From: Berberis thunbergii | Taxonomy: Eukaryota; Streptophyta; Magnoliopsida; Ranunculales; Berberidaceae | Length of the DNA stretch: 64,000 bases | NCBI GenBank assembly: GCA_003290165.1 | Contig: QNQO01002055.1 | Location: forward strand, 1 to 64,000 | Direction: 5' to 3' | Shown here: one piece after another, positions 23,555 to 34,301 of the stretch | Layout: the number at the start of each line of letters is the position of its first letter | How positions within the stretch are numbered: position 1 is the stretch's first letter | Translations under genes and position numbers: made by a program | The notes under the pieces: generated by a model | What the model saw: the letters and a program-made list of their open reading frames with translations, nothing else | Databases searched by the model: none | What the model was told of the DNA's origin: nothing

Positions 23555-24985
23555 TGTTGGAACATATGGGTTTAAAAAACAAATTTTAAAATTCTGAAAA
23601 GAGGAAACGGTTACTCTGCTTTCGGCTAGTGGTTCCACAAATTCTGGATTAAATCACTCCCTGTTTTCTGCCGAGATTCCTGCTCCATGTTTTCATATTC
23701 GGCTCCGCGAATCCTGTTGTCGAATATATGCGTTTCTAATCTTTTTATATCTTCTCTAATCAGAGCTTTAAAGAAATAAAGAAATAGAGCAGAGAAAATA
23801 TTTTAAAAAGTTAATCTCTTGTTAGAGCTGAATGCATGAAGAACAACAAAAAAACAGAGTTGTTCTAGTCTTCACAGAGTCTTCTTCTTCCAGTTTTTTG
23901 AACCTGCAAAACAGTAAAATCAGAGTGATTGTTTCTTTGAAACGAAAAAGAGAGAGAGAGCAATGAAGCTCACTTCTTCTTCTCTAGTTCTCGAATCAGA
24001 GATGAAGATAACAGTTCATCTATTGAAGCTTAAACTGTGTTCATTAGTAGCTAGAGAGCAATGAAGAACAGAGCTTCTTCTATCAGTCTCTTCTTCCTGT
24101 TCTTGAAACGAAAAAACAGAGATAGAACAGAGCTTCTTCTACTGTCCAGTCTTCCTGATTTTCGTTGCCAAAATGAACAACGAAAAAACAGAGCTTCCTC
24201 TTGCTTCCTCTAAATCAGTTCTTGCTGGGAGAGAGATCAGTTTTTATACAGAGACAGTTCTTGTTTCTTCTTCTGAACAGCAATCAAAAACAGAGTTTTG
24301 AACAGAGTGATTTTACTCGAACTAGACTTGCTTCTTCCAGTTTTGTCAAACTGAATTCTTGAGCTTATTCGAGATCAGAAACAGTGCTTATGCAAATCAG
24401 AAACTGTTCATGCGTTTTTGCAAAACAGTAGTGCATTCAGAACGTGTTTTGAAAACAGCGTTTCTGTTTTTGTCGATTTTTGATTCCGAGCAAATAATGA
24501 GAAAGAGGGTGAATAGTATACCGTTCATTTATTGTGCACATTTGAACGAGACAGAGAAAATTCTGGGCTGTTTTATCCTGGGGACGGCGGGGCTATGAAA
24601 CTGCTAGCACAATCTTGGGCAGAGCCGCGAAACGTCTTAAAGAGAGCGACCTAGTCCGCGACTCAACCCAAGAAATATTGATCCTAACTATTTATTGGAT
24701 TTCTTTACAGCATTGAATCTTATACAGAAGTTACGACAAACAGGTATGTGAATTATGAATTTAATTCATAGATTTTATTTGTTTGTCAAATAATATTTGA
24801 TTACATGAGCATGCTTATGAGTATTTGCTATTGATAGTATGCTTAATGTTTGGATGGATATTATGCTTAATATTTGCATATTGAAATTGACTTGAGTAGA
24901 ACATCCTATACATTAGTTTAGCAAACTACTTAGAAATGTCTTATTGTGACATAATATGTGCTGATCCATGTAAAGTGCTCCAACA
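23555..24985 (+). repeat. 3' LTR of the young Copia element
   Basis: It has the same length as the 5' LTR and is nearly identical to it. Confidence 0.95.
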
Positions 24986-25512
24986 CAAACCATCCTCATT
25001 GTATTGCAAGTGTTTACCTTGGTTAGAACCATGCATCTATCAACTGGGCACCTTATGATCAGCACTGGCGCAACCTCCACCTTATTGCAGCTATGGAGAT
25101 ATTCTCTTCCAACTGTGTCCTCATTTTTGCCTGTTTCCCTAAAGAAGTCAAATGTTTGATCAAATTGTTGTTTGTTCAAGGAAATTCAAATGTGGACTTG
25201 AAATCAACTTTCTTCGAACTGATGTTTAATCTTATGAAGCAGATGGTTGCTGGGAAGCAATGTCTGAGAGCGGATATGAAGGTTGAGGAAAGGAGGAAGT
25301 TGAAGGAAGATTTGAAGACTACATTTCTCACGAACATGGTTGATTTTTTTTTTCCAGTTTTGAAGTGGTTTCCGTTTCTTGGATCAGAGAAGAAGGTGGC
25401 AAGCTTGCAGAGAAGTAGGGAACTTTTATTTCAGGCATTATTGACGGGGGTGTGATAAGGAAGAGAAGTGATCGCCTTGTTGATGGAAGAGAGGAAACAA
25501 AGATGAGGACAT

Positions 25513-25616
25513 GCCAATGGTAGCCTGGTTGGATGGTTAAGGTTTGTGGTGGTTTAATCCTCACGTCTTGGGTTCTATACCCAGTGGCGGCATGCTCGCT
25601 TTTCAAAAAAAAAAAA
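25513..25616 (+). mobile_element. tRNA-derived SINE, copy 1
   Basis: The insert is about 90 bp with an A-like box (TAGCCTGGTTGG), a B-like box (GGTTCTATACC, one change from consensus) and an A tail. The target duplication AAGATGAGGRCAT appears before it (ending 25512) and after the tail. It carries no coding sequence. Confidence 0.8.
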
Positions 25617-25868
25617 AGATGAGGGCATTGGGGGAGAGCTTCTTGTCTGTACAGAGAGCAGAACCTAAGTACTAGTATTACACTGACGAGGTCAAAAAGA
25701 TGAGGGCATTGGGGGAGAGCTTCTTGTCTGTACAGAGAGCAGAACCTAAGTGCTAGTATTACACTGACGAGGTCATCAAAGGGATTATTACAGTAAGTGA
25801 TCAAAATTGCTTTTCATCTCGAAGTGATCGCCTTGTTGATGGAAGAGAGGAAACAAAGATGAGGACAT

Positions 25869-25977
25869 GCCAATGGTAGCTTGGTTGGATGGTTAAGGTT
25901 TGTGGTGGTTTAATCCTCACGTCTTGGGTTCTATACCCAGTGACGGCATGCTCGCTTTCCAAAAAAAAAAAAAAAAA
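25869..25977 (+). mobile_element. tRNA-derived SINE, copy 2
   Basis: It is the same SINE with the same flanking duplication, carried along by the tandem duplication of the P450 segment. It differs at a few bases and has a longer A tail. Confidence 0.8.
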
Positions 25978-26762
25978 AGATGAGGGCATTGGGGGAGAGC
26001 ATTTTGTCTGTACAGAGAGCAGAACCTAAGTACTAGTATTACACTGACCAGGTCATCAAAGGGATTATTACAGTAAGTGATCAAAATTGCTTTTCATCTC
26101 CTGAATGTTTTGATTCTTATCATCGTTAATTTTGGTGTTATTTTAGATGACCTTCACAGCAGGAACAGACACAACTGCATCAACTATGGAATGAGCTATG
26201 TTACTTCTGCTAAACATCCCAATGTGCTGGAGAGGACAAGAAACGAGATTGACTTGCATGTGCCACATGACCGCTAGCTTGCTCAAAGATACTGATCTTT
26301 CCTATCTGCACTTTATCATCAATGAGACACTTAGATTGCAGCAAGTGACTCCACTTCTAGTACCCACATGCACATCGGAAGATTGTGTTGTGAGTGAATA
26401 CAGAGTCCATCGCAGGACAATATATTTGGCAAATGCATGGGCTATCCACAGAGACCCTAAGATGTGGGTGGAACCTGAAAGGTTCAAGCCTGAGAGGTTT
26501 CTGGTTGAAGGAGAGAAGGAAGGGTTTAAATTTATCCCATTTGGGGTGGGCAGAAGACGGTGCCCTGGAGCAGTTTTGGCAATGCAAACGATGGCCTTGG
26601 CGCTACACTGATTCAGTGCTTTGAGTGGGAAAGAATGGGGCAATACTTCATCAACATGGGTGAACAACATTCAGGAGGATCAGTAGGAACTGCTATGTCA
26701 CTTTGGAAGCTATATGCAGGCCGCGTGAAGTCATGTTGAACCTTCTTTCCCAGCTTCGATAA

Positions 26763-27179
26763 AGGCTCAACGAAATTTGGATATGGGGCAAATCCAATGT
26801 ATGCTGCGGGCTTACCTCGTCCGTCCATGTTATTGAGTTTGTCTTGCTTGATAATTTAATATATTTGTTGATGAGGATTTTATACTTCTATACTTGTATC
26901 CTTATGTTATATTTGAGAAGATGTCTACATGTACGAAGCACCTTGGGTGGTCTAGAATTGGGCATAAGCAATGGTTCATTGTGCAATCATCTGAGTGCGC
27001 AATGATACAAGGACACCTAAAGCCGAAAGAACACAAATTTTTTGGCCTACGACGGTGACTACAAACACTACATTTTGTCTAAATGTGTAAAGATTATTAT
27101 CTAATCAGATTCTTCTCCACCATCTAAGACCTCCATAAAACATAAAACAGGATTCTTTTTTTTTCCACACTATTCAAAC
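26763..27179. other. Intergenic region and promoter of P450 E
   Basis: No gene is seen. The last 80 bp align with the promoter of copy C (CTAATCAGATTCTTCTCC, then CTCCATAAAAC), but without its clear TATA box and without the tandem repeat. Confidence 0.5.
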
Positions 27180-28860
27180 ATGGATTCCATCTACTACCTC
27201 TGCTTCATCTCATTCTTTTTCTTCCTCTTCTACAAACTCCTTGCTCAGTTAACAAGCTCATCAAACCAACCTCCAGCTCCACCAGCTTATCCAATTATAG
27301 GCCATCTTTACCTCCTCAAAAGACCTCTCCATAGGACTCTACAATCACTCTCCAACGAATACGGTCCAATCCTTTTCCTCCGTTTCTGCTTTCGAAACGT
27401 ACTAATAGTTTCATCTCCATCAGCTGTTGAACAATGTTTTGCTTCTAATAATGACATAGTCTTTGCCAACCGTCCCAACTGCCTTGCAGGGCAACACCTT
27501 GGACTAAACTACACGACCATCCCTTGGGCACCTTATGGTCACCACTGGCGTACCCTCCGCCGTATAACAGCCACTGAGATGTTCTCTCCCAATCGTATCC
27601 CATTATCATCTTCTTTTCGCCAAGAAGAGGTCAAGTGTTTGATCAAGCATTTGTTCAGCGGAGGACAACACCAGGTGGATCTTCACTCCACGTTCTTTGA
27701 AGTGATGTTCAATGTACTGAACCGGATGCTTGTTGGGAAGCCCTGTTTAAGACAGGACATGGAGACTGTGGAGAGGGAGAAGTTGAAGGATGTTTTGAAG
27801 AAGGGGTACGTTACAAATACATCGATGAATTTCGTTGACTTCTTCCCGATTTTGGGATTGCTTGGATTTCTTGGTTTGAACAAGACTGTGGTGGAGTTGC
27901 AGAGTAGTAGGGATGTCATCTTGCACCAAGTACTGAAGGAGATGAAGAGTAAGGTAAATTATGGTGATTGCTTACATGAAAGAGGAGAATTGAAGAAAAT
28001 GAAAACGCTGGGGGAGAGTTGGTTGTCACTACAAAAGGAAGAACCTGAATTTTACACTGACACAGTCATCAAAGGCCTCGTAACGGTAAGCGAAGAAGCA
28101 CCTATTTGTTAAATAATCGCGGTGCAATCATGTTATAAAAACCTTTAAAACAAAGTTTTCAGAAGGGCTGATGGTCTAAATTTTCAAGACAAGCTTTCAT
28201 ATGAGCTTATTGTGTTTTGATACTGTTGATCAGATGGTGTTTGGAGCGGGAGCAGACACGTCTGCAACAACTATGGAGTGGGCAATGACGCAATTGTTAA
28301 ACCACCCAGACGCGCTTAAGAAAGCAAGGGATGAGATCGACTTGCATGTTCCACATGAACGTTTGCTCGAAGACTCTGACCTCCCCAAGCTCACCTATCT
28401 CCATTGCATCATCAATGAAACCCTCCGAATGCACACACCAGCTCCAATGCTAGTACCGCATGCAGCATCAGAAGATTGCATTGTGGGTGGCTACAAAGTC
28501 CCACGCGGCACGATGGTATTGGTGAATGCATGGGCCATTCACAGAGACCCCAAGGTGTGGTTGGAACCTAATATGTTCAAGCCAGAAAGGTTTCTGACTG
28601 AAGGAGGGAAGGAGGGATTCAAGTTTATTCCATTTGGGGTTGGCAGAAGAAGCTGCCCAGGGGGAGGTTTGGGAAAGAGGACAATGGCATTGGTGTTGGG
28701 CACACTGATTCAGTGCTTTGAGTGGGAGAGATTGGGGAATGAGTTGGTTGATACAAGTGAAAGCTTACAAGGGTCTGGAACTACTATGCCGAAAGCTGAA
28801 CCATTGGAGGCTATTTGTAAGCCTCGCGAAGTCATGTCAAACCTTCTTTCCCAGCTTTGA
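27180..28860 (+). CDS. CYP81-type cytochrome P450 copy E (intact)
   Basis: There are two exons: 27180-28085 (302 codons) and 28234-28860 (208 codons plus stop). The phase-0 intron uses GTAAGC and CAG. The product is 510 residues, normal for the family. Residues 5-25 form an N-terminal ER anchor, followed by the proline hinge PPAPPAYP (31-38). Helix I reads [10 protein letters not shown] (306-315), helix K ETLR (364-367), PERF (419-422) and the heme loop [10 protein letters not shown] (436-445, with Cys443 as the heme ligand). The family uses O2 and NADPH-P450 reductase to hydroxylate or bridge phenolic or indolic metabolites; the substrate is not inferable. It differs from copy C throughout, so it is an older paralogue. 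A Helitron lies 120 bp downstream. Confidence 0.96.
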
Positions 28861-30811
28861 TTCAAAGCATCCTTCACTCCCAGTTTCCAACATGAATTTG
28901 TACCCAAACAACACAATAAAAATTTCATGCTGAATTTTAATCCGTCTATGAGAATACGTTCTTAGTATATTTTATGTGCATCTATCTTACATTTCATATA
29001 GGGATTTCATATAGGGTTTTTACTGTTCATGAACAGTAACAACAAAGTGTTTGTCCTACGTGGCATTTTTATGTCCTTGGCAGAAGTTAAGTGAAAAAAA
29101 AAAACCGATGCTTTCCTCACTCTCTCCTTTCCCCTCTCTTCCTCTACCCAAACCTCCCACCAAGCAGAGAAGAAGAAGGACGAAAGAAGAAGAAGGACGA
29201 GAAGGTAAGATCTCCTCTTCCTTTACATCTCCTCTTCTTCTTCTTCTTCAGATCTGAAGTTTGAAGGTAAGATCTGAAGTTTGATTCTTCGTTCTTAAGA
29301 TCTGAAGTTCTTTTTTTTTTTTTTTTGTTTCAGGAAATGAAGAAGCTCAAACCAGAGGTGTTTCTCTTCTTCCATTCTCTTCTTCGCTATTAGGGTTTTG
29401 AATTTTCGATCTCCTCTTCAATACCCATTCTTCAATTCTGTAATTTCTTCACATATTTGGTGTGCAAGTAGGGTTTTTTGTGTCTATTGTCTTAGCTTTT
29501 TCATTGTAGATTTGCTTGGGGTTCTGTTTTTTTTTTTTTTTTCATTCGAAGATTGTTAACTCTGTGGTGCAATTTACGTTGAAAAGATGTGACGGGTTGA
29601 GTTTCTAGGCATTTTTCCTTGATTTAGAAGAGGTGAAATGGGTTAACTCCTTGGTTTTTTGGATGATAAAGTTGAAATGGGTTTTTGATTTAGAAGGTTT
29701 TTGAGACATAACAAAAGAATTGGTTGATGGTTTTTTGCAGGTACTTGGATGGGTGGGAGGGGTAGCTAGCAAAGCTGAGGTTTCTCAATGGCTGATAATT
29801 GGGATTTCAGATAGGTAGTAGCAGTTCAGGTAACTCGAATTCACTAAAAAATTGTAATTTTGAATCCTTTTTTGGTTGGCAATAGTGTGATTGATTGGTT
29901 TTCTTGGTGGGCAATTTGTGTGGTTTGTGATTGGGTTTGAATTAGGGTTTTTGGTTTAAAGTTTTGGGGTTTAATGGGTTTTGATTGTTGAGGTGTTATG
30001 CTAAGTAAGAACTTCATACCCATTTAAGGTTTGTTTGGTTGAAATTGGGGTTTGTGATTTCCTTTTTTGTTTTGAATCATGAAAGTTGGTCTGATTGGGT
30101 TATTGTGGTGACTAAGTGACCTCAAAAGTAAGCACACTTTCTTGCTATTCGAAAAATTCACGACTTTCTACATTCTCACTTGGCCTTAAAATCTCATTTT
30201 GTTGCTCACATTTTGGTCTCATTTTCAACGAGGTCTGAGTGAGTTTTCAAGTTTTGTGGAACCAGGATTTGCCTTGAGACAAGTTTACTCCTACTTACTG
30301 GTAACTTTGATCATTCCAAGTTTGTTCCATAGTGATTTCATACATTGATCTTCAGGAATAGTTGTTTGTTTGATTCCAAAATCACAAAATGGATTTTGAT
30401 GAAATTGAAATTTATGATTGATCTTTAGGAATAGTTGTTTGGTTCCAAAATCACTAAATGGGTTTTGATCAAACTGAAAATTGTGATAACCCATTGCTTA
30501 AAATTTGAGATTTTGTGAGTTTTGAAGCAAAACCCATACAGTTTTTGTTGATTCACAGTAAAATATAGTGATTTGGATTTAATGAAAAAAGCTACAATTT
30601 TAGGAGATGTACTTTTGCAAAAGTAGTGCCAGGATTATAGAATGCAAATGGTTCTACAAGTGATATTGTGGTAATTCATAAGATTCGTGATCAGGAATGA
30701 TCCCTCAGCTCAAAATTTTGTTGTATAAAAGACAATGGGGACTGTAATGTGACATTTTTTATTGTTAGTCGTGTTTGTGTAGTTATGTTCCTTGATTTTT
30801 CTGTGTTGATA

Positions 30812-31318
30812 GGTAAGTACATTGATTTTGGGGGAACATGAAAGTGGCGATGTGAAACAATCATCACTGAGTGCAATAGCTGCAGCAAAGAGCATAAGTG
30901 AGGAAAATTCCATTTCTTTGTTATTGGCAAGTTCAAGAAGCTGCTAGCTGCCAAAAGCCATCCTTCGATTTCTGAGGTAGGTTTCTTGCATTCTTAGTTG
31001 ATAAGATTTTTTATAATACTTGCAACTCAATAAATTTGTTATGATCCCTTGCATTCCCACTCATAATTATATATTGACATATATAGTGTGCAAAATTTTA
31101 ATATTTGTGCGTCTATTACAATTTTAGGTTCTTGTGGCTTATTCAGATATGTTTGAACCTCCTCTTGCAGAACCTTGGGCTGAATTACTCTGTTTGGTTC
31201 AGCAAAAGGGTGGCTACTTACACATAATCGCTTCTTCAAGTTCATTTGGGGAAAAACATACTTCCACGAGCAACTGCTCTTTTAGATGTTTCTCCCATAA
31301 CAGATGTCATTGGCATTT
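30812..31318 (+). pseudogene. Captured fragment of electron transfer flavoprotein alpha subunit (ETFA)
   Basis: Exon piece 1 (about 30812-30976) reads STLILGEHESGDVKQSSLSA and IAAAKSISEENS, then LLLA with a small deletion, then AAKSHPSISE. An intron (30977-31127, GTAGG to TTTTAG) is kept. Exon piece 2 (31128-31318) reads VLVAYSDMFEPPLAEPW, QQKGGYLHIIASSSSFG, then after a frameshift NILPRATALLDVSPITDVIG. These are the N-terminal domain of the mitochondrial ETF alpha subunit, which passes electrons from dehydrogenases to ETF-ubiquinone oxidoreductase. The retained intron points to genomic capture, as Helitrons do. The C-terminal FAD domain is absent, and a TRIM element ends the match. Confidence 0.88.
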
Positions 31319-31686
31319 TGTTAGAGAATAGAAGTCTACCTATGTTACAACATAGGAAAGTGTTAGAGAATAGAAGTCTACCTATGTTACAGAATAGGAA
31401 AGTGTTACAGAATGGGTTAGGAAGACTTTCCTATTGTATTTTGGTTTCCTAAGTTTGGTTAGATTTCCTATTATATGTTACAGAATAGGAAAGTGTTACA
31501 GAATGGGTTAGGAAGACTTTCCTATTGTATTTTGGTTTCCTAAGTTTGGTTAGATTTCCTATTATATTTTGGTTTCCTAAGTTTGCTAGGTTTCCTATTT
31601 CTATTAGGTTATGTCAAAGTTAGCTCTATATAAGCTTGTATTCTATTCAATGAAAAAGAACAATTTTTTCAATACAATTCTTTACA

Positions 31687-31698
31687 TGGTATCAGAGC
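31687..31698 (+). other. Primer binding site of the TRIM element
   Basis: TGGTATCAGAGC directly abuts the LTR end and is complementary to initiator tRNA-Met. Confidence 0.88.
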
Positions 31699-31740
31699 TA
31701 CTTTCTTTGGTGACCTAAGACTCTGGAGATTCAAGCTCTT

Positions 31741-31772
31741 CCCCGCCTCTGACGACTATGCAAGAGGCGGGG
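31741..31772 (+). other. Perfect 10-bp-stem hairpin in the TRIM leader
   Basis: CCCCGCCTCT and AGAGGCGGGG face each other across a 12-base loop, 43 bases after the primer site. The position suits an RNA dimerisation or packaging structure; that role is a guess. Confidence 0.6.
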
Positions 31773-31907
31773 GAGGGATAACAGCAGGAGAAACATCATC
31801 AACAACAAAGTTCAACTAAATTGAAGGGAAATTGCACTCTACAACAACTTCATGCATATCAGCAACACGCCGCCAACCTGCAATTCAATCAAGGAAGGAG
31901 GGCCAAC

Positions 31908-32375
31908 AATACCAAAACCTATCTTGTCTCGAATTGAGCTATACCACTCAAATTGAGCAATACCAAAATCTATGTTGTCTCGAATTGAGCTATACCACTC
32001 AAATTGAGCAATACCAAAATCTGTCTCGAATTGAGCTATACCACTCAAATTGAGCAATACCAAAATCTATGTTGTCTCGAATTGAGCTATACCACTCAAA
32101 TTGAGCAATACCAAAATCTATGTCTCGAATTGAGCTATACCACTCAATTTGAGCAATACCAAAATCTATGTTGTCTCGAATTGAGCAATACCACTCGAAT
32201 TGAGCAATACCAAAATTTGTGTTGTCTCGATTTGAGCAATACCACTTGAATTGAGCAATACCAAAATCTATGTTGTCTCGATTCGAGCAATACCACTCGA
32301 ATTGAGCAATACCAAAATTCGTGTTGTCTCGACTTGAGCAATACCACTCGACTTGAGCAATACCAGAACTCGTCC
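31908..32375 (+). repeat. Tandem array of about 51-bp units inside the TRIM
   Basis: Nine or so copies of a 48-51-bp unit containing CGAATTGAGCTATACCACTC and GAGCAATACCAAAAT follow each other. Fifty-one bases equal 17 codons, so open frames run along the array on both strands, but no protein is implied. Late units drift (CTATACC becomes CAATACC), as in a stepwise expanded array. Confidence 0.9.
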
Positions 32376-32825
32376 AGACTCGACGATAATGATTTCATCA
32401 CCAAATAGGTCTTCAAAGTTTCCTCCAAGCTGCACATTTCGTCTGCATCTACATGTCCAGCTTGCGGGGGGGTGTTAGAGAATAGAAGTCTACCTATGTT
32501 ACAACATAGGAAAGTGTTAGAGAATAGAAGTCTACCTATGTTACAGAATAGGAAAGTGTTACAGAATGGGTTAGGAAGACTTTCCTATTGTATTTTGGTT
32601 TCCTAAGTTTGGTTAGATTTCCTATTATATTTTGGTTTCCTAAGTTTGCTAGGTTTCCTATTTCTATTAGGTTATGTCAAAGTTAGCTCTATATAAGCTT
32701 GTATTCTATTCAATGAAAAAGAACAATATTTTGGGGTCTTTTGTAGGTTATGAGGTATTTCTAGCCCTCAGTTTTTTATAAGGTATTTCTAGGTTATGAT
32801 TGTTCTTATGATTTGGGGTCTTTAT

Positions 32826-33175
32826 GATTGTTCTTTGTGATTTGGGGTCTTTTGTTTTGATGGGTTACTTTCGGATTTTTTTTTTTTTTCCAGGTTTGTA
32901 AAGGTGTAAAGATGCATTTTACTCCAACCTTTTTAGACCAAATCGCTCCACACAAAAGGTGAAAGAGATCTCCAAAGTGAAATTTTGGGCAAAAGAGAAA
33001 TACCCATTGAGGGTTTTTGATCGAATCTGAAGCAGTTGGTGAGTTTTCTCTATCTCAAGTAAGGGTTTTAATGATTGTTCTTTGTGATTTGGGGTCTTTT
33101 GTTTTGATGGGTTACTTTCTGATTTTTTTTTTTTTTTTTTCAGATTTGTAAAAGTGTGGAGATGCATTTTACTCC
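32826..33175 (+). repeat. Direct repeat pair in the Helitron 3' region
   Basis: A segment of about 100 bp (ATGATTGTTCTTTGTGATTT through a poly-T and CAG to GATGCATTTTACTCCA) occurs at 32826-32929 and 33072-33175. It looks like a duplicated intron end plus exon start, and it is not recognisable as protein. Confidence 0.75.
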
Positions 33176-33360
33176 ATACCTCCACGATACTTTCCTCTCC
33201 AAAAAAGTAAATTTTGAATCATTTTTTATCAGATTCGGTTGATTTATGTTGTTGTTCTTGATTACATGAGTTGGGTTTAATAACCCTAAATCTTGAATTT
33301 TTATAGTGTTAATTGAAAAAGTACTCTGTAGTAGTGCCAACGGCACGGGTATTACACTAG

Positions 33361-33628
33361 TGTATATACATATAAACAGCACATGACCCTCTATTATGTG
33401 AATATGTAAACAGTAACATCACCTCTATTTTTGCCCTACCAATGTGTAAGGATATCATAAAAGCTCTGAAACTACAGGTAAAGGATCACATGTCGATTTC
33501 AAACTTCGTAAAAGTCTATATTGTGACTCACCGTGGGTTTGGAAGGGCACACAGATTTTGAGTTTTCCAACTGTTTTCTTTGCTTACTTCCTCTCTGTTG
33601 AAACTCCCTGCTAAGGAAAACAAACACA
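33361..33628 (+). other. 5' flank of gene F
   Basis: About 270 bp separate the Helitron end from the gene F start codon. No clear TATA box is visible near the start. The Helitron insertion probably replaced distal promoter sequence. Confidence 0.4.
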
Positions 33629-34090
33629 ATGGACAGAGACATGGTGAAGCCAAGTCGCAGTGATGAGGTTCTTGATCCAGATCAAGCACAAAGAATCACA
33701 GATCAAATCCGATCTCACTTTGACTCAATCGTTCCTAAACGACCCACCAAACCCAATCGAAGTGAAATCGATTCAACACCACCAACCCAACAACCTGATC
33801 ATGATCACACCATCCCTGAACTGGACAAACTCCAATCTCTTAGCTCTCAATCTCAGGTACTATTTCTTCACCATCTGCTCCAATTTTTTCTTGTTGGTTT
33901 GCTTGATCACTAATCAAAACTACGTTTACTTTATTATCTTTATAGCCAATATGTTTAGAAGAGGGATCTATGGTGCAAGATGAGTTTGTGGAGACCCAAT
34001 ATTATGTAGAGCTGAATTACATTGACAACCAACATCACAAGGTTGGTGAGGCTTCGAAGTTTTTTATTTTGAAATTTCAGTTGTTGTTCA

Positions 34091-34130
<40 letters not shown>

Positions 34131-34301
34131 GAACTTAGATAATATTCTTTGTTTTCACAGACTGGGACTGGGTTCATTCGAGTGCCGGAAAGTACTGGTG
34201 ATGAGTACAGATTGCAGCTAGAAAGAGAAGGAAGAGTAAGAGAGATGAACTTCAGAAGCAACCCTGCAACAAATGACTGGGTTCCAAGGATGGATGAATA
34301 A
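33629..34301 (+). CDS. Gene F: small conserved plant protein of 154 residues (possibly MEE59-like)
   Basis: Three phase-0 exons are 33629-33856, 33946-34041 and 34161-34301. All introns are GT-AG and short (89 and 119 bp). The product is 154 residues, hydrophilic and without signal peptide or membrane span. Exon 1 gives an acidic/basic start (VKPSRSDEVLD) and a KRPTKPNRSE motif. Exon 2 is acidic with a VETQYYVELNYID stretch. Exon 3 ends NPATNDWVPRMDE. I believe it resembles a small plant family annotated as maternal-effect embryo-arrest 59, from memory and not verified; no biochemical role is known to me. Intact frames and clean splice sites argue that it is real. Fragments of it lie at 2329-2508 and 14776-14866. 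Intron 2 holds a TA microsatellite. Confidence 0.8.
34094..34129 (+). repeat. (TA)n microsatellite in intron 2 of gene F
   Basis: About 18 uninterrupted TA units lie 30 bp before the splice acceptor. Confidence 0.95.

Larger units (their letters stand above)
19438..24985 (+). mobile_element. Young non-autonomous Ty1/Copia element
   Basis: Two 1431-bp LTRs (19438-20868 and 23555-24985) start TGTTGGAAC and end TCCAACA. The perfect 5-bp duplication CAAAC flanks the element (19433-19437 and 24986-24990). By eye I find only two LTR differences (19574 against 23691, and 19972 against 24089), so the insertion is recent. A polypurine tract, AAGTGGGGAT, precedes the 3' LTR. The 2.7-kb interior has no long reading frame, and only a decayed RNase H tail is recognisable. 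I see no tRNA-Met primer site after the 5' LTR. It must have been moved by another element's proteins. Confidence 0.95.
25464..26100 (+). repeat. Segmental tandem repeat within pseudogene D
   Basis: A block from the end of exon 1 into intron 1 is present as a full copy (25464-25690), a partial copy (25692-25822) and another full copy (25823-26100). Each contains the phrase ATGAGGGCATTGGGGGAGAG. The two full copies include the same SINE insertion, so the SINE came first. Confidence 0.85.
19178..26762 (+). pseudogene. CYP81-type P450 pseudogene D, split by a Copia element
   Basis: The start codon is ATA instead of ATG (19178). A short deletion with frameshift removes the YGPVFLLRF region near 19340. 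The Copia insertion at 19438-24985 splits exon 1, and homology resumes at 24991. Exon 1 is then readable to LQRSR (about 25420), where a block repeated up to three times with a SINE begins (25464-26100). Exon 2 starts at 26146 with TFTAGTDTTAS. It contains a Trp-to-TGA change and several frameshifts, but keeps PERF and [10 protein letters not shown]. The gene is clearly dead. Several lesions predate the Copia insertion, whose LTRs are almost identical. Confidence 0.92.
31319..32727 (+). mobile_element. TRIM-like miniature LTR retrotransposon inside the Helitron
   Basis: The 5' LTR is 31319-31686 and the 3' LTR is 32473-32727. They start TGTTAGAGAATAG; the 5' copy ends in TTTACA. The primer site TGGTATCAGAGC follows at 31687, and the polypurine tract GCGGGGGG precedes the 3' LTR. 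No retroelement protein is encoded, and total length is only 1.4 kb. The 5' LTR contains an extra direct duplication of about 92 bp (31386-31568). The 3' LTR lacks about the last 25 bases, so no target duplication can be read. It sits in the ETFA-like exon. Confidence 0.85.
28981..33360 (+). mobile_element. Probable Helitron carrying an ETF-alpha gene fragment
   Basis: The 3' end has the Helitron signature: the hairpin GTGCC-AAC-GGCAC (33334-33346), ten bases, CTAG (33357-33360), then T. The proposed 5' end at 28981 is TCTATCTTAC preceded by A, matching eight of nine positions of the TCTMTAYTA start known from plant Helitrons. There are no inverted repeats and no target duplication, as expected. 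No Rep/helicase is encoded, so it is non-autonomous. Its cargo is an exon-intron-exon piece of a host gene, into which a miniature LTR element inserted. The 3' end is firmer than the 5' end. Confidence 0.72.

Noticed and set aside
31832..32437. Open frames on both strands over the TRIM array
   Set aside because: They exist because the 51-bp unit is a multiple of three; the same peptide is repeated and there is no start context or homologue.
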